From NCBI GenBank assembly GCA_021772875.1, contig JAJFLD010000015.1:1-13547 (forward strand): DNA of 13,547 nt, in the 5' to 3' direction. The position numbers and the translations under genes were made by a program. Source of the stretch: Ghiorsea sp. (GTDB taxonomy: Bacteria; Pseudomonadota; Zetaproteobacteria; Mariprofundales; Mariprofundaceae). Below, piece after piece: positions 1 to 7,862 of the stretch (positions are counted from its first letter, which is position 1; each line of letters opens with the position of its first letter). A model generated the notes under the pieces. That model saw nothing but the letters and a program-made list of their open reading frames with translations, made no database searches and was not told the DNA's origin.

Positions 1-18
1 GTTTAAGGGAGCAATCCT

Positions 19-936
19 ATGTCGAATATCATTGAAATAAGAGGCATGAGCAAACGCTTTGGTGATTTGCAAGCAGTGGATGTCATGGATTTGTCTATCA
101 AACGCGGCGAAATATTCGGGTTGCTTGGGCCCAATGCCGCAGGAAAATCCACGACCATTCGTCTGCTTTCAGGCATTATCAGCATGGATGCTGGTAAAGT
201 TGATGTCGCAGGTTTTGATCTTCGATCGCAGATGGATGATGTCAAAGCAAGCATTGGTTATGTGGCACAATTTTTTGCCCTTTACCCTGAGCTGACGGTG
301 ATGGAAAACCTTGATTTTTACAGCGCGATTTACAGCCACATCAACAAAGAAAAGAAACAAACTTTACTCAAAACATATGGCTTGCATGACATGGCAGATC
401 AACGTGCGGGTTTACTTTCAGGTGGATATAAACGGCGTTTGTCCATTGCATGCGCACTCTCCCACGACCCTGAGCTTATTTTCCTTGATGAACCTACAGC
501 GGGCATAGACCCTGTAACTCGAAAAGAGCTGTGGGATCAGTTTTATGCCCTTGCCGCAGAGGGAAAAACCTTGTTTGTCACCACCCATTACATGGAAGAA
601 GCTGAGCGCTGCAACCAGCTTGCTTTCCTTCATCATGGCAAGATTGTCGCGCAAGGCTCACCCTTATCTTTGATTTCAGGATTCACACAGCGCAAAATTT
701 ACAAATGCCCGATACGTCATGATGTCCAATTGGCTAAAATATTAGCCCAAACAAAAGGTGTGCAAGTGCTGAATCAATTTGGTGAAGAGCTTAGAATTAT
801 CGCGGACAACGCGCTTGAGCTGGATGATTTGAAAGCCGTGTTATTTGACTTTTATGCTAAAAATATTGATGTGGAACTAGTGAAACCAACAATTGAAGAT
901 GTGTTTATCGCCCTCACGCAGGAGCAGCAATCATGA
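19..936 (+). CDS. ABC-2 type exporter, ATP-binding subunit
   Basis: Cytoplasmic ATPase that powers a membrane exporter with the permease encoded next. The 305-residue product has all ABC motifs in order: Walker A GPNAAGKST at residues 37-45, the Q-loop glutamine at 84 (YVAQ), the signature LSGGYKRR at 133-140, Walker B LIFLDEPT at 153-160 with the D-loop AGID, and the switch histidine at 190 (TTHYMEEAE). The C-terminal ~90 residues form the accessory domain usual for YbhF/CcmA-like ATPases. Walker A has Ala where most relatives have Gly (GPNGAGKST); this is outside the invariant GKS and should not stop activity. A Shine-Dalgarno GGGAG lies just upstream of the ATG. The stop overlaps the permease start (ATGA), so the two are coupled. 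In YbhFSR-type systems an HlyD-like adaptor often precedes the ATPase; it would lie outside this window. Substrate unknown. Confidence 0.93.
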   Translation: MSNIIEIRGMSKRFGDLQAVDVMDLSIKRGEIFGLLGPNAAGKSTTIRLLSGIISMDAGKVDVAGFDLRSQMDDVKASIGYVAQFFALYPELTVMENLDFYSAIYSHINKEKKQTLLKTYGLHDMADQRAGLLSGGYKRRLSIACALSHDPELIFLDEPTAGIDPVTRKELWDQFYALAAEGKTLFVTTHYMEEAERCNQLAFLHHGKIVAQGSPLSLISGFTQRKIYKCPIRHDVQLAKILAQTKGVQVLNQFGEELRIIADNALELDDLKAVLFDFYAKNIDVELVKPTIEDVFIALTQEQQS

Positions 937-2057
937 GACATATCCTTGCTTTGATGAAAAAAGAATTTTTGCAATTGCGGCGCGATCCGCGTTTGATTGG
1001 ATTTATTTTATTAGCGCCAGTGGTGTTGCTCATTCTTTTTGGTATGGCTTTAAAGCTGGAGCCTAAAAATGTCAAAATGGCTTATGTCGACCAAGACCAA
1101 TCCATGTTTAGTGATTTGATCAAAACCAGCATTTGGAGTGATGGTTATTTTGAGCTGTATAAGGTTGCCGATAAGGCATCTATTGTGCGTGATATTCGCG
1201 ATGGTAAAGCAAGCGCTGGACTTTTTATTGCCAAAACATTCTCAGCTGATTTGATAGAAAACAAACAACCTACTGTGCAAATGTTTGTTGATGGCACTAT
1301 GCCATCATTGGCAACAGCCATCGATAATAAAAAGAATGCCATCACTGATGATAATGTGACCAATGATATGTATTTCTCTGATGCCAATTCACCCAACACC
1401 ATTATTGCACCTGCGCCATTTTTACTTGATGTGGAAGTGCTTTTTAATCCGAAAAAACTTGAAACATGGTTCTTTTTGCCGGGCATTATTGGGGTGTTGA
1501 TTATGCAGGTATCTTTAATCTTAACCGCCACTGCCATCGTGCGTGAAAAAGAAAACAACACATTAGAGCAGATTGTGGTGAGCCCAATCAGTAAGGTGCA
1601 GTTTATTTTAGGAAAAACCTTGCCTTATGTGATGATTGCCTTTGCCGATTTCTATTTTATTTTGATTTTAAGTTGGTTGGTATTTGATTTGCCTATGGGG
1701 TCGTCGCAATTGTTATTGTTTGTGCTTGCGTTGGTGTATGTGAGTGGTTTGATTGCGCTGGGGCTGGTGATTTCTACGGTTAGCCAAACCCAGCAGCAAG
1801 CGATTTTTCTGTCTATTTTTATCCTGATTCCATCGATTCTACTTTCAGGCTTTATTTTTCCCATTGAAGCTATGCCAACGTATATTCAACCTATATCTTA
1901 TATGTTGCCGTTCACCTATTTTGTTGAAATCATCAGAGGTGTATTAATCAAAGGTAATGATTTTATGGTGTTGATGCCAAGTTTTGCAGCATTGTTGGGC
2001 TTTGCGGTGGTGTTTATCAGCATCAGCATTCTTCGTTTCCGTAAAACTTTAGGATGA
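933..2057 (+). CDS. ABC-2 type exporter, permease subunit
   Basis: Inner-membrane partner of the preceding ATPase, of the YbhS/YbhR (ABC2_membrane_3) type. The 374-residue protein starts with a cytoplasmic basic segment (KKEFLQLRRDPR), then a first membrane helix at about 21-40, a large extracytoplasmic domain at about 41-175, and five further hydrophobic segments at about 178-203, 224-250, 261-282, 290-312 and 345-369. The stretch TAIVREKENNTLEQ after the second helix is the conserved cytoplasmic coupling segment of this family (usually REKERGTLEQ). The start codon overlaps the ATPase stop by 4 nt. Many relatives are encoded with two permeases; only one follows here, so the transporter may be a homodimer or the second permease may lie upstream. 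Substrate cannot be told; drugs, lipids or polymers are typical for the family. Confidence 0.92.
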   Translation: MRHILALMKKEFLQLRRDPRLIGFILLAPVVLLILFGMALKLEPKNVKMAYVDQDQSMFSDLIKTSIWSDGYFELYKVADKASIVRDIRDGKASAGLFIAKTFSADLIENKQPTVQMFVDGTMPSLATAIDNKKNAITDDNVTNDMYFSDANSPNTIIAPAPFLLDVEVLFNPKKLETWFFLPGIIGVLIMQVSLILTATAIVREKENNTLEQIVVSPISKVQFILGKTLPYVMIAFADFYFILILSWLVFDLPMGSSQLLLFVLALVYVSGLIALGLVISTVSQTQQQAIFLSIFILIPSILLSGFIFPIEAMPTYIQPISYMLPFTYFVEIIRGVLIKGNDFMVLMPSFAALLGFAVVFISISILRFRKTLG

Positions 2058-2151
2058 GCTAATGTTTGTTTTGTTGGTTTGAGTCACATGAGCTGGTGAG
2101 AGCTCTCAATGCCCGTTAGAAGGCTCCAAAGGTATAAGAAAAGGATGTATT

Positions 2152-2481
2152 ATGAATCAAGTGAGTGCGATCAATGTTCTTGAAGTGCCTGAAGGTTTTG
2201 AAGATGAAGCGATAGCTGTTCGTGAACGTTATGTGGCTTATTTTAAGCAGCAACCTGGGTTTGTAAGTGCTACCTTTTACCAGTCAATCAATGCTGAAAA
2301 TCGCTACAATTTTATCAATATCGTGGTATGGGTCTCTGAGCAGGCTTATCAGGCCGTGGTAAAAGGTGCAGCAATGCACGCTGAAGGTGAAAATGCTGAT
2401 GGCATGAAAGTGTTGGGTAGAGGGTTTCCCGAACCTATTCTGGTGAACCCTGGTCAGTATAAAATCATTGGTGGTTCATAA
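2152..2481 (+). CDS. ABM-domain (antibiotic biosynthesis monooxygenase-like) protein
   Basis: Small protein of 109 residues fitting the ABM ferredoxin-like fold (family that includes cofactor-free monooxygenases, haem-degrading enzymes and many uncharacterised proteins). The typical pattern is visible: a helix with RERYVAYFKQQPGFVSATFYQS, where the PGF turn leads into the second strand, then YNFINIVVWVSEQAYQAVV, the strand-helix portion with the usual aromatic WVSEQAY. The C-terminal third (about 85-109) is a short tail. AAGGA lies 6 nt upstream of the ATG. The gene sits 94 nt after the ABC permease on the same strand and is followed by a probable terminator, so it may be the last gene of that operon, but it could have its own promoter. 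Reaction and substrate are unknown. Confidence 0.75.
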   Translation: MNQVSAINVLEVPEGFEDEAIAVRERYVAYFKQQPGFVSATFYQSINAENRYNFINIVVWVSEQAYQAVVKGAAMHAEGENADGMKVLGRGFPEPILVNPGQYKIIGGS

Positions 2482-2482
2482 T

Positions 2483-2513
2483 ACCCGCCAATAAAGGATA
2501 CGGGTTTTATTTT
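2483..2513 (+). terminator. probable rho-independent terminator after the ABM gene
   Basis: A short GC-rich stem ACCCG (2483-2487) / CGGGT (2501-2505) with a 13-nt loop is followed by TTTTATTTT. It lies 2 nt after the stop of the ABM gene and reads on the + strand; on the - strand no T-tract follows, so it does not serve the converging kinase gene. The stem is only 5 bp, so efficiency may be modest. Confidence 0.5.
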
Positions 2514-2533
2514 AGGTAAAACAAACAAACTGA

Positions 2534-4258
2534 TTAATGGTGGCTCATCCACCAAATCAACATGATATTGCTAAGCAACAAAATCGCCGTTAAACCCTTC
2601 CAGAAAGCCAGTGGATTGCGCTCTAGTAATGGGGCTGAAGTTTTCATGAGATTGGGATTGGGGTTGGATAAATCGTATAAGAATTCGGATAAAGATTCGT
2701 AGCGCCATTCAGGGTTTTTACTCACCGCCTTTTGAATGGCACCATCCATCCACACTGGCACATCGGCATTGTAGGTGCGCACGGAAGTGTAATCATAATA
2801 TTGATGAGGCTTGGCTTCTTCGAGCTCACCATAAGGAAAAAAACCACCGCTTAACATTTCATAAATGGTGATGGCAAGTGAATACATATCACTTTTGGCC
2901 GTGCCCTCATAACCTTCAAACAATTCAGGGGCAATATAATTGGCTGTGCCTTCAACATGGTTTTGTTGGGTTGGGGTGAAAATTTCATCCAGACCTGCCA
3001 CACGTGTTGAACCAAAATCAATAATTTTAATGGTGCCATGTTTATCAATCATGATATTTTCAGGCTTGATGTCTTGATGCACCATTTCACGGCGGTGGAA
3101 TGCTCTTAAACCTTTAATCACCTGATCTACAATATCACGTACTTTGCCCAAATCAGGTTTAGGGTTGTCTAACATCCATTGTGCCAGCGATTTTCCTTCA
3201 AGGAATTCAGTCACATAATAAATGCAGCTGCGTTTACGTTTGAGTTGAAACACTTTAAACACATGCGGGCTATTGAGGCGGCGGCCTACCCACACTTCAT
3301 GCAAAAAACGTTCAATATAAGCAGGGTCATCTTCAAAATTCACCGATGGTGTTTTGATGACCACAGTCGCGCCACTTTCAATGTCTTCAGCGAGATAGAC
3401 TTGGATGGTGGTGCTGGCGTGTAGCTCTTTGATGATGCGGTAACCATCCAATTCCATGCCCGCATCCAGTGGCGGCGGGAAGGGTAGGGATGTCAGCTCA
3501 TTGTAATATTCATTTTCATCTTGGTTGGGTAGTTGGGTGATGCGCAGCAATTGGCAAGTGACATTATCATTGCTGCCTGCTTGAAGCGCTGCATCGACCA
3601 CAGCTTGGGCTGCAGCTTCCAAATCAGTGTTATCACTTAAATGCTGCAAGTTTTTTTTATCAAGAAATTCATGGATGCCATCGGTGCACAGCACAAACAC
3701 ATCACCCACTTCAAGGCTTAATTTGCTGTAATCATGTTTCACTTCATGTTCGCCGCCCATGGCACGCGCCAAATAGGATTTGTTGCGATCCACCACCAAA
3801 CGATGATCTTTGGTTAAACAACGCATTTTACCCTGACGAATCAAATACACCCGTGAATCACCCACATGCAGGATGTGGGCGGTGGTAGATTTTAAGATTA
3901 ACACAGCCAAGGTGGAAGCAAGGCTTAGCTCAGAGGCGTAACGGCGTTGGCCTTGATTATAAAGCCAAGAGTTTAAAGACTTGATGACCCGTTCACCAGC
4001 AGACTGCACGCTCCAAGACATGGGTGTGCTTAAATAATCAGCAATAAACCCTTGCACGCAGTATTCACTGGCTTCTCGCCCAGCTTCTGAGCTGCCCACG
4101 CCATCGGCGGTGACGGCAATGATGCCTTTATGGGTGAGCTCCAAATCTTCGGGGATACGAATGCCACAGCTATCCTCATTTTGGACTTTGGTGCCCGCCA
4201 ATGAACATTGGCCAACGTCCACCATGAGTTTGTTTGTGATTATCGTTTGATTGCCCAT
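2534..4258 (-). CDS. bifunctional PP2C-type phosphatase / Ser-Thr protein kinase, membrane-anchored
   Basis: A 574-residue fusion of two opposing signalling enzymes. Residues ~13-240 are a PP2C-like Mn/Mg-dependent phosphatase: QNED 26-29, ADGVG 51-55, GDSRVY 133-138, CTDG 191-194 and GSNDN 228-232 supply the metal-binding aspartates. Residues ~270-530 are a Hanks-type kinase: VVIK with Lys302, catalytic loop HQDIKPEN 394-401 (Gln replaces the usual Arg of HRD), DFG 414-416, and APE 443-445. The glycine-rich loop is poorly conserved (ELHASTTIQVYLAED). A hydrophobic segment at ~550-571 should anchor the C-terminus in the membrane. GGAG lies 7 nt before the ATG. It is the third gene of a run with two MFS transporters. 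In Pseudomonas aeruginosa a related kinase gene lies between nasA and nirB, so a role in nitrate assimilation is likely but its targets are unknown. Confidence 0.92.
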   Translation of the reverse strand: MGNQTIITNKLMVDVGQCSLAGTKVQNEDSCGIRIPEDLELTHKGIIAVTADGVGSSEAGREASEYCVQGFIADYLSTPMSWSVQSAGERVIKSLNSWLYNQGQRRYASELSLASTLAVLILKSTTAHILHVGDSRVYLIRQGKMRCLTKDHRLVVDRNKSYLARAMGGEHEVKHDYSKLSLEVGDVFVLCTDGIHEFLDKKNLQHLSDNTDLEAAAQAVVDAALQAGSNDNVTCQLLRITQLPNQDENEYYNELTSLPFPPPLDAGMELDGYRIIKELHASTTIQVYLAEDIESGATVVIKTPSVNFEDDPAYIERFLHEVWVGRRLNSPHVFKVFQLKRKRSCIYYVTEFLEGKSLAQWMLDNPKPDLGKVRDIVDQVIKGLRAFHRREMVHQDIKPENIMIDKHGTIKIIDFGSTRVAGLDEIFTPTQQNHVEGTANYIAPELFEGYEGTAKSDMYSLAITIYEMLSGGFFPYGELEEAKPHQYYDYTSVRTYNADVPVWMDGAIQKAVSKNPEWRYESLSEFLYDLSNPNPNLMKTSAPLLERNPLAFWKGLTAILLLSNIMLIWWMSHH

Positions 4259-4299
4259 GTTTTAGCTCCCACTTTTAAACTTGTCCCATGACCAAAATA

Positions 4300-5496
4300 T
4301 TACTGCACCAACACTTCAACAGCTTGATGGAGATGTTTGTGTTTGGGTTGTGCCATCAGCCATAAAATACTGACCAGCATGATAGTAATCAGTGGTATGG
4401 CACCATAGTTGACAACTTCCCAGCCATAATTGTGCTGGAATAGACCAGCCGAGAGTGAAGCGATGGTCACCAAAGTGAAAATAAGGAAATCATTGAGCGC
4501 CTGTGTTTTGCCTTTTTCTTCTTCACGGTAAGTTTGAGTTAATAAATTTGTCGCCCCGATGAATAAAAAATTCCAACCTATACCAAGCAAACACAAGGCA
4601 AGCCAAAAGCTTCCCAAATCTTGGCCAAGCAAATTGAAGAATACACAACCTGCCTCTAAAATCACACCCACCAACATCACTTTGAGTGAACCAAAACGTT
4701 CAATGATATGACCCGTAAAAAAGGAAGGGGCAAACATCGCCACGATATGCCATTGAATCACAAAAGCTGTGTCGGAAAAATTATGGGCGTGATGTTTCAT
4801 GGCCAGTGGTGTGGCGGTCATCAAATACGACATCACCGCATACCCCAAAGCACCACAAATCAGGGCGACGATAAAAGCGGGTTGTTTGGCGATATATTTT
4901 AATGGGCGGCTTGGTTTTTCTAAGGTTGTGATGACTACTGCTGGGAATTTGGTCAGCAATAAAATCAGCAAAATCAAAATATAAAACGAAGCAATAAACA
5001 AAAAACCACCAGCATAAACATCTTGGCTGAAGATTTGTCTGCCGATATTGGCCAAGTTTGGCCCGACAAAGGCGGCAACCACGCCACCAGCCATGACAAA
5101 AGCAATGGCTTTGGCATGATGTTTTTCAGCGGCAACTTCAACGGCAGCAAAACGGAAATAAGTGCCAAATCCACCAAACACACCAATCAACATCGAAGCA
5201 ACAACAAACCACCAAAACTGATGTACAAGAATCGCCCACACCGCCAGCAGCGCTCCACATAAACCTAAGAAACTACCCAACATAAAACCAAACTTGCGCC
5301 CCCATCTTTGCATCATCATCGATGCTGGGATGCTGGTTAACATCATGCCCAAAAATTGTAAGGAAACAGGCAGTGTGGCCAAGGCTTTATCTTCAGCCAA
5401 AGCAAAACCAACCAAGGCAGAAATGGCAAGAATCAGCGCATTGCCGCTCATCAGAAGTGCCTGACAAGCGGCCAATAGATATACAGAACGCGACAC
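4300..5496 (-). CDS. MFS transporter, substrate unknown
   Basis: Inner-membrane transporter of 398 residues with about 12 hydrophobic helices, the usual size for the major facilitator superfamily. After helix 2 comes a loop MMMQRWGRKFG, close to the MFS motif A (GxLaDrxGrK). The equivalent loop of the second half reads IIERFGSLK. The start is GTG (5496-5494), chosen because the hydrophobic first helix (YLLAACQALLMSGNALI) begins at once and this is how relatives begin; the Shine-Dalgarno is weak. It lies 41 nt after the nitrate transporter and 41 nt before the kinase/phosphatase, all on the same strand, so it is probably co-transcribed and may export or import something linked to nitrogen metabolism. 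That link is inference from position only. Confidence 0.85.
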   Translation of the reverse strand: MSRSVYLLAACQALLMSGNALILAISALVGFALAEDKALATLPVSLQFLGMMLTSIPASMMMQRWGRKFGFMLGSFLGLCGALLAVWAILVHQFWWFVVASMLIGVFGGFGTYFRFAAVEVAAEKHHAKAIAFVMAGGVVAAFVGPNLANIGRQIFSQDVYAGGFLFIASFYILILLILLLTKFPAVVITTLEKPSRPLKYIAKQPAFIVALICGALGYAVMSYLMTATPLAMKHHAHNFSDTAFVIQWHIVAMFAPSFFTGHIIERFGSLKVMLVGVILEAGCVFFNLLGQDLGSFWLALCLLGIGWNFLFIGATNLLTQTYREEEKGKTQALNDFLIFTLVTIASLSAGLFQHNYGWEVVNYGAIPLITIMLVSILWLMAQPKHKHLHQAVEVLVQ

Positions 5497-5537
5497 TGAC
5501 TTTTAGATGTTACGAATGATACTGCTGCATAACAGCA

Positions 5538-7040
5538 TCAATGCAGTTCGATTTTTTCAATACTTCCATCGTCATTTTCTTCATACATATAACCTTTTGG
5601 CTCTTCGATTGCCAGCAACACAATAACAAACACAACTGTCGCAGCACAGGCAATGGTAATGAAAAATGCTTGAGAAGATACAAAGGACAACACTGTTAAA
5701 AATGTAACACCACCCACATTACCAAATGCACCAGTGGTACCAGCCACTTGGCCAGTTAAACGGCGTTTGACCAACGGTACGGCAGCATATACTGCACCAT
5801 TACCGGCATTCACAAAAAGGGAGGCGATAATCATCACCACAATCGCCGCAGGAATCGACCAAGTAGCATCAACTTGTCCCATGAGGAAATAACCAACCGA
5901 CAAACCACCAAGGGTGACAGCCAATGTTTTTTTACGGCCAAATTTATCACTAAACCAACCACCAGCAGGGCGCATGATAAGGTTCAGCCCTGCAAAGATA
6001 GATGCAATAAGTGCAGCTTGAGTGATGGATAAGTTGGCAGTTTCTTTGAAGGTATCAAAAAAGAACAAGGGCAACATTGAAATCACGGCCAGCTCTGAAC
6101 CAAAGGTAATCATATACGATAGGTTTAGAGCTGCGACTTGTTTGTATTTGTAGCGATGAATTTCAGGCACTGGTTTGGCGTTGGGGCCAAATAACCCTTT
6201 ATTGATGCGGAAAATTTGCAGCACTTGGTAGATGTAGAGCACGGACAAGGCTAAATAAATAATGTTGGTTTCAGTGGTGGTGAAAATATTGAGATTGGCA
6301 GGTGAGATTTTCCATGCCAACACGCCTATGGCCAAATAAAGTGGGGCAGTCATCAAACAATACAGATAAAAATCACCTTTGCTGCTGACTTCCATGCCAC
6401 CCAAACTTTTAGGGCGATAATAGGTGGTGCCTTTGGGGTTGTTGCTCACTGAAAAATAAAAGATGAATGAAAAAAGCAAAGCCAATACACCCGTAGTTGC
6501 TACAGCCCAGCGCCAGCCATCATCGCCGCCAATCCATAAGGCGAGTGTAGGCAGAGCAATCGCTGCAGCGGCAGAACCAAAGTTGCCCCAGCCGCCATAA
6601 ATGCCTTCGGCAGTGCCAACTTGTTTGGCAGGAAACCATTCAGAAACAAGGCGAATACCAATCACAAAACCAGCACCCACAAACCCAAGCATAAAACGAT
6701 AAACAGCAAGTTTTTCAAATGTGTCTGCAAAAGCAAAAAGGAAACAAAATACACTTGCAGCAGCCAGCAAAACAGAGAAGGTGATTTTTGGCCCGTATTT
6801 ATCCACCAGCATACCAATGATGATGCGGGCAGGGATAGTGAGGGCGACGTTTAGGATTAAGAGTAGTTTTACTTCTTGGTCAGAGAGGCCAAAGGTTTCA
6901 CGAATCGAAGCCATGAGTGGCGCAAAGTTAAACCAGACCACAAAGCTGATAAAAAATGCCAGCCAAGACATATGTAAGATTTTCATCTTACCCGTGAATG
7001 AGAATAAATTAATTTTGCTTTGATCAACGCCAGTAGCCAT
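5538..7040 (-). CDS. narK: NarK/NasA-type nitrate/nitrite MFS transporter
   Basis: A 500-residue nitrate/nitrite porter (NNP) family protein. Both substrate-binding arginines of NarK-type carriers are visible in context: Arg72 (IPARIIIGMLVDKYG) and Arg357 (LIMRPAGGWFSDKFGRK). Both glycine-rich nitrate signatures are present, AEGIYGGWGNFGSA at ~144-157 and AGTTGAFGNVGG at ~433-444. It should move nitrate in, or exchange nitrate for nitrite, across the inner membrane. Between the two halves (about residues 200-303) there are two extra hydrophobic segments (~224-245 and 259-279), suggesting 14 rather than 12 helices and explaining the length above the 463 residues of E. coli NarK. GGAGG lies 5 nt upstream of the ATG. 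First gene of the run with the second MFS transporter and the kinase/phosphatase. Its narK versus nasA role (respiratory or assimilatory) cannot be settled here; the kinase neighbour favours assimilatory. Confidence 0.92.
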   Translation of the reverse strand: MATGVDQSKINLFSFTGKMKILHMSWLAFFISFVVWFNFAPLMASIRETFGLSDQEVKLLLILNVALTIPARIIIGMLVDKYGPKITFSVLLAAASVFCFLFAFADTFEKLAVYRFMLGFVGAGFVIGIRLVSEWFPAKQVGTAEGIYGGWGNFGSAAAAIALPTLALWIGGDDGWRWAVATTGVLALLFSFIFYFSVSNNPKGTTYYRPKSLGGMEVSSKGDFYLYCLMTAPLYLAIGVLAWKISPANLNIFTTTETNIIYLALSVLYIYQVLQIFRINKGLFGPNAKPVPEIHRYKYKQVAALNLSYMITFGSELAVISMLPLFFFDTFKETANLSITQAALIASIFAGLNLIMRPAGGWFSDKFGRKKTLAVTLGGLSVGYFLMGQVDATWSIPAAIVVMIIASLFVNAGNGAVYAAVPLVKRRLTGQVAGTTGAFGNVGGVTFLTVLSFVSSQAFFITIACAATVVFVIVLLAIEEPKGYMYEENDDGSIEKIELH

Positions 7041-7063
7041 CTAAGCCTCCAAATAATGAGTTG

Positions 7064-7092
7064 TTTATGCTTTGTTGGATAGGCATAAGCAA
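7064..7092 (-). promoter_or_regulatory. candidate sigma70-type promoter of narK
   Basis: On the - strand TTGCTT (7092-7087) and CATAAA (7069-7064) are separated by 17 nt, and the -10 lies 24 bp upstream of the narK ATG. Match to consensus is partial (4 of 6 in each). An inverted repeat (7075-7104) covers the spacer and the edge of the -35, which would suit repression. Inferred from pattern only. Confidence 0.35.
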
Positions 7093-7104
7093 GATTTTAT
7101 CCAA
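7075..7104. promoter_or_regulatory. inverted repeat over the narK promoter (possible operator)
   Basis: TTGGATA (7075-7081) and TATCCAA (7098-7104) form a perfect 7-bp inverted repeat with a 16-bp spacer. It overlaps the candidate -35 and spacer of narK. It could be a protein-binding site or, if transcribed from further upstream, a small hairpin in the leader. Confidence 0.35.
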
Positions 7105-7127
7105 ACATGCCATTGCCATCTAAAGCG

Positions 7128-7155
7128 TTGTTAAATAACAATACTTTGAATCAAA
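7128..7155. promoter_or_regulatory. two short palindromes in the narK leader
   Basis: TTGTTA-AA-TAACAA (7128-7141) and TTTGA-A-TCAAA (7145-7155) are perfect palindromes only 3 bp apart. Neither matches the FNR consensus spacing (TTGAT-N4-ATCAA) although the second has its half-sites. They may bind a nitrogen or anaerobic regulator; no regulator is identified. Confidence 0.3.
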
Positions 7156-7186
7156 TGCGTTGAATGCCCATAAAATTCATGCTTAC

Positions 7187-7213
7187 GTGCACAAAGTTTA
7201 TGCGTTTGTGCAC
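7187..7213. promoter_or_regulatory. perfect 9-bp inverted repeat between tetR-type gene and narK
   Basis: GTGCACAAA (7187-7195) and TTTGTGCAC (7205-7213) form a perfect inverted repeat with a 9-bp spacer. It lies 22 bp past the stop of the TetR-family gene and about 150 bp upstream of the narK start. There is no T-tract on the - strand after it, so a terminator is unlikely; an operator for narK is the better reading. The half-site centre-to-centre distance (about 18 bp) does not match one 10-bp turn, so looping or a larger footprint would be needed. Confidence 0.45.
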
Positions 7214-7234
7214 ATAATTAGGGCAGAGACTGGT

Positions 7235-7828
7235 TTAGAATATATTGATGGCTTGATGAATAATAGAATCAAGCTCAGCTTTTGAAGCGCCACCCCTTGC
7301 CAAAACTGCCATGCCATTATTGATTGTTTGCAGGTATAAAACCAAATCTTTGGTTATGGTTTTATTGGAGAGGTTACCTTTTTGTTGTTCGCTTTCAAAA
7401 AATGCAAGTAACCCAGATTGCGTATTGCTGTTGATGAGTTTGATGGCTTGGCCGGCTTGTTCGGGCAAAAGATTGCCGCCATATTCGCAGCTACTGTTGG
7501 TGACAAAACAGCCGCCTGGCAAATCTTCATCCATTTGCATCTCAGCAATGGAGCTTAGATAAAGGCGTACTCTTTCTTTTAAAGATTCAGCCCCCTGCAT
7601 CAGTTTTTCAGCATGCGGAAAACCATGTTTTTGTACATAACGCTCGACGGCAGTTAAAAAAAGCTGCTCTTTATTACCAAAAGCTGCATACATGCTGGGT
7701 TTGTTGATGCCCATAGCTGTGGTCAAGCTGGCGATGGAGGTGCCTGAATAGCCATTTTTCCAAAAGGTTAACATGGCGGCATCCAATGCTTGCTCGGTAT
7801 TAAATAAACGTTGCCTTCCTGTAGCCAT
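7235..7828 (-). CDS. TetR/AcrR-family transcriptional repressor
   Basis: DNA-binding regulator of 197 residues. Residues ~8-60 hold the TetR helix-turn-helix: TEQALDAAMLTFWKNGYSGTS then LTTAMGINKPSMYAAFGNKEQLF, the recognition helix and following YxxFxxKexL signature. The remaining ~135 residues are the ligand-binding/dimerisation domain, with a Cys pair (GGCFVTNSSC) typical of one TetR subgroup. I chose the ATG at 7828 because GAGG sits 8 nt upstream and the protein then opens with MATGRQRLF, close to the usual start of this group. Longer reading to 7951 would place the promoter and operators inside the gene. It is divergent from the SDR gene and two operator copies lie between them, so it very likely represses both itself and the dehydrogenase. 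Inducer unknown. Confidence 0.88.
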   Translation of the reverse strand: MATGRQRLFNTEQALDAAMLTFWKNGYSGTSIASLTTAMGINKPSMYAAFGNKEQLFLTAVERYVQKHGFPHAEKLMQGAESLKERVRLYLSSIAEMQMDEDLPGGCFVTNSSCEYGGNLLPEQAGQAIKLINSNTQSGLLAFFESEQQKGNLSNKTITKDLVLYLQTINNGMAVLARGGASKAELDSIIHQAINIF

Positions 7829-7862
7829 ACAACTTACCTCATCTTTTTTAGCTGTTGACGAC

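Noticed and set aside
2098..2107. 10-bp palindrome GAGAGCTCTC upstream of the ABM gene as an operator
   Set aside because: Short, single, and no promoter elements are arranged around it.
5505..5540. Stem TGCTG/CAGCA between narK and the second MFS gene as an internal terminator
   Set aside because: Only 5 bp with no T-tract on the - strand; the genes are probably read through.
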